This document shows, in pieces, positions 1 to 9,449 of a DNA stretch of 64,000 nt (positions within the stretch are counted from its first letter, which is position 1; each line of letters starts with the position of its first letter). The translations under genes and the position numbers were made by a program. A model generated the notes under the pieces. That model was given only the letters and a program-made list of their open reading frames with translations, made no database searches and was not told the DNA's origin. Source of the stretch: Leptodontidium sp. MPI-SDFR-AT-0119 (Eukaryota > Ascomycota > Leotiomycetes > Helotiales > Leptodontidiaceae); assembly GCA_020726505.1 (NCBI GenBank), contig JAHLEZ010000033.1, forward strand, positions 62,001 through 126,000, given 5' to 3'.

Positions 1-781
1 ACGACGAATTGTCCTCCGGCATAGCTCAATACTTCTTGCGTTTGGGTCATTCGTACTTAATACGTGTATTAGTGATTTGCGGTATTCGAACTTATCGGTA
101 TTTCTATATCGTTCGGGCTTTTCGTGTCGCAATCGTTGTAAGATTTCGCAATAAAGCATTGCTGCTATAAAAGTCGTTCTCCATTTCCACTCGTCTAGCA
201 CTGCGATCAGTGTGTTAGTGAAGGAATGTCGTCCAGGGAGAGGTGCCCAGGTCTCAAAACCGCAAGCCGCGATTGTCTCAGTGACGCTAGTGCACTCGCT
301 GTCAGTTGGCGCTCCGCTGGCAGCTGCGCAACAATCGAGAAGCAGCAAGACGTCGGCGTCGGCTTGCTCAAAGAGAGGCTATATTGCATGCCATGGAAGA
401 GAGGCATGCTTTACATTCGATTTGCTACAGTACCATCTATTAGCGTAATCATTTCTAATATCAAAGTAGCTCTTACCAAGTCCACACCCCTTTACGGGAC
501 TCGTTAATCAATCCGTGTCCTGCATAATACACGATCAACAGCTTGTCTGCATCCCCGAAATCTCGAACAGTCTGTAATGCCTTCTCAGTAAGTGCGAAAT
601 AGGATTTGACGGTCGGTATGAGCCAGGTCTCTGTCTTAAAGCCGTATATAAACTCAAAGGTCTTTGCGAGGTCGTCCAGTTCATACTGCACGCCCATTAG
701 ATCTTCGATCCATCTTAGCAACAGGACATGCACGTCCGTGTATCTCGATCTCCCCTTGTTCGGAAAGATACTGGCCGCTGC
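1..781 (-). pseudogene. Caspase-like (peptidase C14) protein, partial, one in-frame stop
   Basis: Minus-strand gene leaving the window at position 1. One exon spans 781-477, after a TAG acceptor at 784-782. It contains VHVLLLRWIED and the catalytic-His motif YYAGHG. A 52-nt intron (476-425) starts GTAAGA, has a GCTAAT branch-like site and ends TAG. The next exon (424-1) contains LLLLDCCAAASG, the caspase-family Cys motif, then GFETWAPLPG, and stays open to the window edge. An in-frame TAG at 381-379 sits where the family usually has Gln (context WHAI-stop-PLFEQ), so a single C-to-T change is the likely cause. The upstream exon with the start codon was not resolved. Related fungal proteins often sit in NLR-type or cell-death architectures (family knowledge). 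Either a pseudogene or a gene in which an alternative intron bypasses the TAG. Confidence 0.75.
425..476 (-). other. Spliceosomal intron in the caspase-like gene
   Basis: 52 nt reading GTAAGAG...GCTAATAG...CTGTAG on the minus strand. Removing it joins two exons in the frame that gives the conserved stretch before the catalytic Cys motif. Size and signals are typical of filamentous fungi. Confidence 0.7.
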
Positions 782-1120
782 CTACAATAACGGTTAAATC
801 TACAAATGGGGGCCGAGACTTCGATGACTTGCATTCTCTAGGCTGTCTGCGAAGATTCCAAGTTCCGCAATATGGTACTTGGAGCGACTTGTGTCATGAG
901 TGATAACAGAGCCAGATGACGCTAGGCTTAAATCGCGTTGAGACTTAGCAACTCAGTTAGTGCTGTTCCTTAAAATGCTTGGGATTCAACTTACGCCGAT
1001 TTCAGAGCTTTCAGGTGACGGTGAGGCTGAGGCTGAGGCTGAAGATGATGCATCCGCTTGCATCCTGTGGACAAAAAGCCAAGGCTTAAGGCTCTACCGA
1101 GGTGCCAGGGCTAAGTTGTA
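782..1120. other. No supported gene; short GAGGCT repeat
   Basis: The missing 5' exon of the caspase-like gene may lie in the first 150 bases, but no start was convincing. A short tandem GAGGCT run lies near 1021-1042. Nothing else is recognised up to the TA at 1119-1120 that precedes the next TIR. Confidence 0.4.
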
Positions 1121-1611
1121 CAGCAATGTGCTTAACTAGCTTCAATAATTTTTCGGCTTTTTCCTAGCGAGCCTCATTAAAAGTTCAAAAGCTCAAATTC
1201 ACGACCCTCCGACTATACTCTCTACGTAATATATTAATAAATAAAAAGTTGATATTCGCGTAGTTCAACACTTTTTTAGTAATTGCATCTACTTTTTAAT
1301 ATATGCGACGCGTTGATTAATAAGTAATAATTGATTTCCTAGAACTCGCGGTTTTTGCTAGGGATTCCTACTTTGCCCTCACTCGTAAGAGCCGCAAAGT
1401 CGTCTTTTTACCCCTCTCCTATAACTTTAGAATTAAAGCGATGCACAACAAGCCCTTTTATATAAAGATATTTAAACATATAAACATTAATTTAATGTTT
1501 ACGGCTTTTAATTTAAAGACGTTGTTGAGGTATAGTATTTCGGGGCGTTTTCGTTGATTTGGTGAGGGCTCGAAAAATCGCGAGGCTGGGCCCCGCACGA
1601 TTGAAGCTAGT
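1121..1611. mobile_element. Mariner-related deleted element or MITE, right TIR broken
   Basis: After TA at 1119-1120 comes CAGCAATGTGCTTAACTAGC, the same terminus as the full element at 1614. About 490 bp later, a diverged opposite-facing end (GGCTCGAAAAATCG ... GATTGAAGCTAGT) stops inside the TIR at the TA where the next element begins. No ORF is seen between the ends. It reads as a non-autonomous or deleted relative whose right TIR was the target for insertion of the element at 1614-5124. Confidence 0.6.
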
Positions 1612-1613
1612 TA

Positions 1614-1657
1614 CAGCAATGTGCTTAACTAGCTTCAATCCGGATTTTTAGCGAGCC
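1614..1657 (+). repeat. Left TIR of the mariner element
   Basis: 44 bp, identical to the reverse complement of 5081-5124, with TA immediately outside. Confidence 0.85.
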
Positions 1658-1812
1658 TCACGAAAAGTCACGTCGGTCCCTCCCCCGCCATCTCTTAATA
1701 TATACGCTCCCCCACACAGCACCACTAAAAATCGTTAGATTAACATTGTAAGTAGCTCAAATTAAAGCTCAACAGTTACGCTTTCTAATAAACTAATTTA
1801 CAGGTTGTTCCG

Positions 1813-2868
1813 ATAGCGCCTCGTTTAAATATAAACATAGTGGCGCGTATCGAAGATGCCCTTCGCGAGCCTTATGTTGTCCTCGACCGACCATACCTAC
1901 AATTAATCGCCAACACTTATAAGACTATAGAACGTACAATATATGCTCATAAACTACGATTAAAATATAATCTGCCTGTTTTACCACGATCTAGGGGTCT
2001 TACTAAGATTGTGTTTGTGGAAATAGAGTAGTTTATTAAGCTACTTTTAGACGAAAGGCCATAAATGTATTAAGACGAGATTATAGACTTCTTAAAGGAC
2101 ACATTCGACGTTAAGGTCCATAAAACCACTATATATAAGATATTAGTAAGAATCAAGATTACGCGAAAGAGGTTAAAGGTTATTACAGCTCAACAAAACC
2201 AGGAATTACGATTAAAATGGGCCTATTGATTACAACAATACACAGCAGACCAAATCGTTTATATAAACGAATTTAAGAGCGACGATAAGACTAGAGATCG
2301 TTAATATGGCTAGTCTTACTTAAAAGCAAGAGCTATAGTTAAAAGGTAGCTATAAAGTAAGGAACGAGTCTCCGTCCTCCCTATATATACGACAGATAGA
2401 TATATTACATTCACAACTTTTATAAGGACCTATATAGGCAATATATTCGAGGATTTTATAATTAACGACTTATTACCGTTATATAACGTATACCTAGCTC
2501 CTAGATTAGTCGTTATACTCGATAATGCCTTAATCTACCATTCTAATATTAACAGGATTTAAGAATAATTTAATAGAAGAGGAGTCTTATTACTTTTCTT
2601 ACTACTATATTCGCTAGATTTTAACCTAATTAAAGAGAGTTTTAGAGACCTAAAGGCCTATATTCGTCGCTATTATCGTAGGGAAAGACATAAGTATATA
2701 AGTTATTAGGATTTCCTAGAATAAGCATATATTAAATCAGGTTTAAGACTTAACGCTGCCCAGAAAGCTCGCGCACATTTTAAGAACGCAGGTATTAAGG
2801 AAGCTTAAAACTTCTACACCTAAATCCACAGTAAAACCATTACTAGCTTACTACTAAAGTATAGTTAG
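1813..2868 (+). pseudogene. Tc1/mariner (DDE) transposase, RIP-degraded
   Basis: One continuous frame of 352 codons. The start codon is ATA, apparently from ATG by G-to-A, and about ten codons are TAA/TAG. An N-terminal helix-turn-helix-like region (TFDVKVHKTTIYKIL) is followed by a DDE catalytic domain. The second acidic motif reads LDNALIYHS near 2519-2545 and the third YSLDFNLIKESFRDLKAY near 2609-2662. The first motif appears as INEFKSDD where DES is usual, so the first catalytic Asp codon probably became Asn. About 351 residues is the usual size for this family. Inactive. Confidence 0.8.
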
Positions 2869-3066
2869 TAATAACTATTAACGCTAAGGATGCGGAGGAT
2901 ATTAAGCGAAGTAAAACGAGGAGAGGCGAAGTAAGCTCAAATAAAATTAGGTAATTAATTACTATTAATTAAACATAAAACTATATATAAATACACTAAA
3001 ATTAACACGGATATAATATACTTATATATTAGGCTCACGTGACAAACTTATCCTATTTAATTTAAT

Positions 3067-4965
3067 TTAGTATTCGTCAAAGAAATTATTATTTAGATTT
3101 TCACTTAACCCTACACTTAACCCCTCTATTAGACGGCGCATATTACTGGTGTTCGCTGTATTAAGGAAATCTAATAACGCGGCGGTTGCCTTTACCTCTA
3201 CTTTTTGTCGTTCTTTAAATTCAAGCTTGAATTTAGAGACTTGCTTTGAAATCAAATCTACGGTACTAGCTTTAACACCACAAGACGTAATTAACTCCTA
3301 GTCGTGTAATTAATTAATAAATAATATATTTGCGTCGTTAAATAAGTTAAATATAAATTGAATTAATGGCCTACGAGTAAGGAGAGTTTTTACTCGTAAG
3401 AAATAGTCCCGGAAAGCTAACATGTCGTTTCCCCCTGTCGGCCTTAGTTGTAAAGGTAAAGAGGGTAAAATAACATTCTAAACATGCCTTAATATTAAAT
3501 TTTATAAGGCACTCCCTGCAAAAGTAAAACCAGCGGACGTGCCGTTAATATATAAGTACCTAAATAAGCTGTGCGGCTAGTAACTAGGAGGGGGAAGGTA
3601 AGCGTATACTAGTTACAATTAAGTAAGAGGGACAAGAGTTGTAGCGGGTATATTAACGTAAAGGTACACTAGGCTAGAGTTTATAGTATCTTTCTTTAGT
3701 ACGTCCTCCTCTTTCTTTTAATTAACTTTACAGGTTCCCGATGATTTTATTTATATCAAATTCTTACCGTCTTAGAATTTAGCAATCTATATAGTAAGTA
3801 GAATATAAAAGTCGACTCCGGGGATTTTTAATTTAATAGCTATAGCTTACTCTTCTTACTCTAATAAGGATATAATATAATGAGTACTAGTTAACTTTAA
3901 AACGTAGTAATAGGCTCTTTTATTACTATAACGTGATTCAGCGTAGTAATTTGAATTGAAGATGGTTTTCCGTTAAATTTCAAGACGTGCTTTTTTAACG
4001 TCGGAAAGCCTTTTCTTTTATAATAGTTTCTTTATAATTATATTTAATAACTTCTCTGTTAGAGAGATATTCGCTAAATCGCCGTCTTTATCGTCGTTTA
4101 ATATAATTAAATTGTCGCTTAAAGGTTGTTGTATATTAACTTTTTATATAGTTTTTAGCCTTGTTTTCCCTTTCCCTTTTTCTTTAATAGTTAGAGAGGT
4201 AGGTTCTAAAGTATTTTCTCTATTAAAAGTCTTATATAGGGCATTTACTAAAACACTAAATGCCTATTTAGCTCTTAAATAATTCTATTAGTATAGAAAC
4301 GTATAAAAATCCTGTAAGTCCTTTTTGTCTGTTACTTTTATATAAACCCTTTGTTTTTTTAAATCTCTAGACATAATAACCCACGGCCTTAATTCTAGCT
4401 TATCTATATCTTTTAACCCTCTTTTATCAGCCTATTCTTGTACTTTCTTTTAGTATGCCTTCTCTTTTATAGCCGCGAATAGTAGTCGGTCTCTAGAATT
4501 AATGTCTTTATAAAGCAAAAAGGAGGATTTCACCCGGCCGTCAATTAATACCGTTATAACGAATCCAACTATAAATTTAGGGCGGTAATTATTTGTTAGA
4601 TTAAAGGCAAGAGTCTGTTTTTTCCTATAAGCTAGTTTTAAAGGCGTTAAGACGGCGCTAAAGACTTTAATAACATCTGTCCTGCCCTTGCCATTCCGAG
4701 GATTTAGTATTAAGGGCTCCCCTTATGTAACATCCTCTACTAGCTCGTCCGTATAATTGTCTGCCTCTATAACATCTTCTGTACTATCTTCCTCCATAGT
4801 AAAGGCCCTAGGCCGCTTCTTAGCCTTCGTTTTGCGTATAACTAGCTCTTACAACTTAATAAAGGCCTCTAGCGAGTTAATGTTAGGTTTACGCGCCCGT
4901 TTATTAATTTCATCTGTATTAGGCGGCAGACCCTGCAAACGCTTTAACCGAGAGCCTCGAGGCAT
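3067..4965 (-). pseudogene. Second ORF (passenger) of the mariner element, unknown family
   Basis: Begins ATG (MPRGSRLKRLQGLPPNTDEI) and stays in a single frame for 633 codons to TAG, interrupted only by TAA/TAG codons of the kind made by C-to-T or G-to-A changes. I found no frameshift. It includes acidic, Lys-rich and hydrophobic stretches, a segment NGTSAGFTFAGSALYN, and a C-terminal coiled-coil-like region (KFKLEFKERQKVEVKATA). I do not recognise the family. It lies wholly between the TIRs and converges with the transposase gene, so it moved with the element. It could be an accessory transposition protein, DNA-binding protein or captured host gene. Confidence 0.6.
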
Positions 4966-5080
4966 GTTAAACTCGATATTCCAAAAGTTTTATTATATTT
5001 AGACAAGTATTCGTGGAGTTATTAGAGGTAGTCGTAAATTAAGGGGGCTGGGATACGGGGGAAAAGTCGACTTTTGATAA

Positions 5081-5124
5081 GGCTCGCTAAAAATCCGGAT
5101 TGAAGCTAGTTAAGCACATTGCTG
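5081..5124 (-). repeat. Right TIR of the mariner element
   Basis: 44 bp, inverted match to 1614-1657, followed by TA at 5125-5126. Confidence 0.85.
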
Positions 5125-5205
5125 TAGCACACCGCCTATCAGCGGCAGAAAAAGCGCAGAATTCTACAATTTATAGAGTTCAGCCCAAGTCAACCTGCCA
5201 TCCGG

Positions 5206-5960
5206 CTAAATCAACTTGACAGATGTACTACGGGACTTTCGCCACACAGGGATGTCGGTTACCTCGAATTCTATTCCTCTTCCGGCGATATAGTTCTCCA
5301 CGACCTGCGCTTCAATACATACGTGCAATGGGTGCGCTCCAGAGCTCAGGCGTTTCGATCGTCTGTGCCACTTCTTGCTCTGGCTCTGGCTCATCTTCCT
5401 CTTGTTTGGCAGTCTTACGCTTTCGGCCACGTTTTCTCTTGCTCGTTATGACCTCTTCTGCACACGCCTCCGTAGTCGCGGTATGCTTGCCTCGTCAAGT
5501 GTATGGGTATCCTGTTTGATCAGGTTATGCAGCGATATAAAAGCCTCTGCTGATACCGGTGTTGCAAGTGTTTGTGGCAATTCGTCTTGCTGGCATAAAC
5601 CTACCTTTATCTCAGCGGCTCCCAAAATAGTTGATTGAGCTGGGGGCTTTGGTGTCTTTCTAAGGACTCTGTCTGGGTTGAACGGAAACAAACCAGTCGC
5701 AGCCCATGCAGCGGTGATATTCCTCTTTGTAAACGCCTTTACTCTTGCAGGACTATACAGAGATGTAAAATGTTCCTTACCGACTGTATTTGCACCTCCC
5801 CGAAACAGTCGATCAACCTCGTCGCGGTAGAAGTCCTTCAAAGGTGCAAAGGCTCCGACGTCACAAAGCTGGAGCTTGTGGGATATGTGAGAGGGGAGGC
5901 GATAAAAGTCTCGTGCGTCCCAAAGCAGTTGGATCCCAGATCACGGGTAGCTGCCTAGCA
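5206..5960 (-). pseudogene. Pogo/Fot1-type transposase, C-terminal fragment
   Basis: On the minus strand, LPSHISHKLQLCDVGAFAPL is followed by YRDEVDRLFRGGANTVGKEH and ITAAWAATGLFPFNPDRVL. These are the end of the DDE_1 catalytic domain and the conserved tail of fungal pogo/Fot1 transposases. The stretch 5841-5446 is open for 131 codons, then continues in another frame near 5430-5206 with a Lys/Arg-rich tail. The HTH region and most of the catalytic core are missing. It is far less RIP-mutated than the neighbouring mariner element, so it has a different history. Confidence 0.75.
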
Positions 5961-7302
5961 GGCAGCTACTACCCATATAGGCAACCAAGTCTGTTGTCTA
6001 TATAATAACAACTAGACAGCTAGCTTTTACAATCAAGCATGCTGCAACATTAAAGTGAATGGGCGGATCTTGCAATACGTTTTCGATTACCTCAAACCAG
6101 TGTATTATCTTGGGATGAATATTTTTCTCGTGGACTTAACAGAAGCTCTACGCCATGGTCCCGAATTCCGGGTACAGGTTAATAGGCATGACAGAGCAGG
6201 TGGGTATAGTTATAGCAGCTTTCGACGCTCTCACTAAGACGATTGACAGTATAGTCAAATTGCAGTATCTTTTAGATTGCAAGTCAAGCCGCTGTAAAAA
6301 AAAATAGTTAAAGAACAATAGCAAACTAATTAAGATTTTGCATTTATATGTGGTGGAGATTTAAGACCCCCAAACCATGAAGTCATTCCGGCACGCAGGG
6401 TTTTCCGGCACGTAGGGATGGACGTTACTTGTTTATTTTGGCGTTTTTCGCTTAAATAAGAATTTAATTCATTTAAATCTTGGTTTTCATTATTATTTAA
6501 ATATAAATCATTATCTAAATCGTCTTTATTACTGTATATATTATTATATAAATTTTTATTAATAATTAATAATATATTTAATATTAATCATATGATTTTC
6601 ATGTGATTTTCACGTGATATTTTTATTCAAAGTTATTCAAATAATTTTAGAATAAATTAAATTAAATTAAAATAAAATTAGAATAAGCCTTAAAATATTT
6701 AATTAAAATTTGAGTAACACCTGTTATTTTAATTTAATTTAATCAATTCCTACACTGCTTTTTTCCCACTCAAGTTTGGGTACCACGAATGGACTCACAA
6801 GAGTTCAAGAGTTCGTGAGAGATGAAATTCCTGAAGCCAGGATGAGAAAGCTCAATTTCGAGGAGGGCCTTTCCTGTTCTATCGAATGTAATAACTGCTC
6901 CAATAATAGTCAAATGACACAGATTAGTGCAGTATCATTTTCCGCATCAGCAGCATTTATACTAGACCATTGAACAGACATGGTTGTCATGCGGGAAAGC
7001 CAAGGCTTTTTGAGCAGGCGAGATTTGCCTTCTCAGAGAAAAATTCCCCGGAATCTTTCTCGACACATCCAGATAACCAATGAGAGTAGCTCGACTCTGA
7101 TTTCTGGGCTTTGTCGCCAGCTGTTGTTGAGGTCAATGGGAAGAGAAGGAAAGAACATCCTGCCAAATTTGCAATTTCAATAGACTCTCTCTTGAGACAT
7201 TACAATAGCCGAATCCTACTTCCGAATCTAAATCAATTTACCGCATTCTAAGCTCAGCTACGAATATTGACTTCCGTTCTTGCAATACTCGACTCGAAAG
7301 AC
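5961..7302. other. No firm gene; weak coding remnants and AT-rich spacer
   Basis: On the minus strand, 6238-6010 reads as protein-like sequence with two stops (NLYPEFGTMA, NIHPKIIHWFEVIENVLQDP), but I cannot place it in a family. At 6392-6420 the 15-mer TTCCGGCACGYAGGG occurs twice, 7 bp apart. From 6440 to 6760 the DNA is almost only A/T. At 6776-6973 (plus) a short open stretch contains EFVRDEIPEARM, which faintly resembles the start of fungal alpha/beta-hydrolase domains found with NLRs. This is too short to call. Confidence 0.3.
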
Positions 7303-7304
7303 TA

Positions 7305-7331
7305 AGTCCCCACCCCCCCATTCCGAACACC
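7305..7331 (+). repeat. Left TIR of the pogo element
   Basis: 27 bp, perfectly complementary to 9068-9094, with TA outside at 7303-7304. Confidence 0.88.
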
Positions 7332-7371
7332 CCGCAATTTTACCACCACCTATAAACAACACTTAATAACT

Positions 7372-8961
7372 CTACAACGCTTCAATTTCTATACAATCTT
7401 CTGTAGTATTAGAATCTCCTGTTAAATCTGAATCAATAAGTACAATTTCCTGATCTCCAGCTACAATTTGAGCTCTTTAAATAGCTTGGATGTCCGCAAA
7501 CTTAGAATTTGGGCTAGTTTAAACCTTCCTTTTTTTCCGTAGTTGTAATTGATCTAATTTAGCTTCCAATTACTGTATCTTCATCTCTGCCTGCCCTAAT
7601 ACGAAGTCCTTTTGATTAAAAGCTTTAACAGCCTTCTTAAAAAGTAATCGACGTGTTAAAAGGTTATTATATAATGTTTTAGCTAAAGTGTTAAGCTATA
7701 ACTTGAATTCTTTACTAGCCTTTGGCGTAGACTATACAATTGATAATTCCTCTACTTCCTTAATAGTCTAAAGGTCCTCCGGGGTATTAATTTCTAGCTC
7801 CTAATTACTATTCTCTAATAGTAATCAGCTCATTAGTAGTTTTGCTATACTCACTAGCCAGAGACCGGTAGCTCTCTAGCTAGCTCTAATATTTATACCC
7901 GTTAAGCTCTCTTGCCGTGCCTTATAATAGTATATCAAGAAGTTACGCTTGCTAATCGGGGTAGAATCAGTCATTAATACTAATAAATTGAGGTATTTCT
8001 AGTAAGATGCCTTGAGAGGAGAGAAAATCGATAAATCTAAAGGTTATAAGACGTGTGACGTATGTGTAAGTAAAAACAATAGAAATATATTATATTTTAA
8101 GCACTTCCACATAAATTCCGTAGTCTCATGACTTTTGTAACTGTCTAAGACTAATAATCGGGGTTATTAATGACGTGGTTATGTCTGAGAGATAAAGACC
8201 TTTTTAAGCCACTCTAATATAGTAGCGTTATCTGTCTATCTATTCTCTATTACTATAAACTGCTAGTCCTTAAATAAGTTAATATCTACTAGAAACCACT
8301 GTTACTAGACCGATTTTCCCTTGTATATTACAAGTAAGGTAGTTTTACGGCCGGTGGCAGAGATATATTCAATGAACGAGGTCTAATTCCGGGAACTAGG
8401 CTGTTTTCGCTGAACAAAACGTCGATTTGCATAGCTAATAACTAAGCTATTAACTCTAAAGCCTTCTATGATTCCTGCTTTATTCATATTCTATTGATTT
8501 TTAGGTAAAATTGCCTTAATAGCTAGAATTCGCAATTTCTGAAACTACGGATTAATAATATTAGTAGTTGTATTATTGACACGTATAGAATCAATAGAAT
8601 ACTGCTTCTTAGTACTAAGAATAGGATTCTACTTGAAAAACCGCTATACCCATCGTTTTCTAAGTGGTAAAGGGTCCCCTTGAAGTGCGCAAAGTCGGTT
8701 CCTAAAAAGCCGTACTTGCGCATAAGTAACACTAAATCCTAATGTCTCTTAAGTCAAAATCTAGTGCGTAAAACGCTCTTCTAACACTATAGGTAGCCTT
8801 TATAAATGACTAGTAGCTTGTTGATGGGCGTTTGTATTGCGAGATCGGCTATAGAGAATAGACAGTGGGATACCCCACTCTTTTGCAGCCTGTCGTAAGG
8901 ACTTGCCATTTTCGACTGCATTAAGAGCCAGAACTATGTCGTCTTCGGTGTATTTTGGCAT
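7372..8961 (-). pseudogene. Pogo/Fot1 transposase, RIP-degraded
   Basis: The ATG at 8961 starts MPKYTEDDIVLALNAVENGK, then SLRQAAKEWGIPLSILYSR. This is the HTH_psq (pipsqueak-type) DNA-binding motif that opens fungal pogo/Fot1 transposases. The same frame can be followed 530 codons to the stop at 7374-7372, after a Ser/Asp-rich acidic tail (IDSDLTGDSNTTED). Many in-frame TAA/TAG codons lie between. About 529 residues is the normal size for the family (HTH_psq, HTH_CENPB, DDE_1). The two later domains are presumed from length and position; I did not trace each catalytic residue. Confidence 0.78.
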
Positions 8962-9067
8962 GATGATCGTCTTAATTAATATTCCAAAAATCAAGAAAAT
9001 CGATAAGAGAATAAAATAATTATTAATTATTAAAAGTAAGTAAGTAAAAAAGCGGTGTGCTAAGCGA

Positions 9068-9094
9068 GGTGTTCGGAATGGGGGGGTGGGGACT
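9068..9094 (-). repeat. Right TIR of the pogo element
   Basis: 27 bp, inverted match to 7305-7331, followed by TA at 9095-9096. Confidence 0.88.
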
Positions 9095-9096
9095 TA

Positions 9097-9449
9097 TATA
9101 TCCAATAGCGCCACCAATCTAGAGACTCCCTACCCAAGCGTTGTAATTCGTCAAGCCATTCTTCAAAGCCGTTGCAACATAAATAGGCTTTCCCTTGCCC
9201 CGCTTTACCAGAGCCCCATTCCTGACGTTACAATTTATTCTAGATGTATGCAAACTTTTAGATGAACGAGTTACTAAAGTGGAATTATTTTCATTTGCAT
9301 TCTATTACATTTAATCTAGAAATAGTACAAGCCAACTATCTACCTTCCCTCTATATTGCGTACAAGAGTCCTGCTTGTGGGATAATGCGAATGCAGATTT
9401 TATAACAATTTAACAGCTTTAGCTATCCTTATCTAGTTTTTATTAGAAG
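9097..9449. other. Spacer, no gene recognised
   Basis: 9100-9240 is GC-balanced and reads on the minus strand as a short open piece (GKGKPIYVATALKNGLTNYN) of unknown nature. The rest is AT-rich and may be the 3' flank of the DUF3435 relic. Confidence 0.3.

Larger units (their letters stand above)
1614..5124 (+). mobile_element. Tc1/mariner-type DNA transposon, 3.5 kb, two convergent ORFs
   Basis: Both ends carry the same 44-bp inverted repeat, beginning CAGCAATGTGCTTAACTAGC and ending TTTTTAGCGAGCC. It is perfect over 44 bp, with weaker similarity for about 15 bp more. Dinucleotide TA flanks both sides (1612-1613 and 5125-5126), the target duplication expected of this superfamily. Inside are a transposase relic on the plus strand (1813-2868) and a longer second relic ORF on the minus strand (3067-4965), tail to tail. 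At 3.5 kb it is larger than most Tc1/mariner elements, because of the second ORF. It is heavily RIP-mutated and presumably immobile. Confidence 0.85.
7305..9094 (-). mobile_element. Pogo/Fot1-type DNA transposon, 1790 bp
   Basis: Perfect 27-bp TIRs (AGTCCCCACCCCCCCATTCC, then GAACACC) with TA on each side at 7303-7304 and 9095-9096. The only gene is a minus-strand transposase relic (8961-7372). Size, TIR length and TA target are typical of fungal Fot1-like elements. The TIRs are unmutated although the ORF carries many stops, which fits RIP acting on CpA sites (TpG on the other strand), scarce in the C-rich ends. Confidence 0.88.

Noticed and set aside
8523..8732. 69-codon hydrophobic minus-strand frame
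   Set aside because: Lies within the pogo element, out of its transposase frame.
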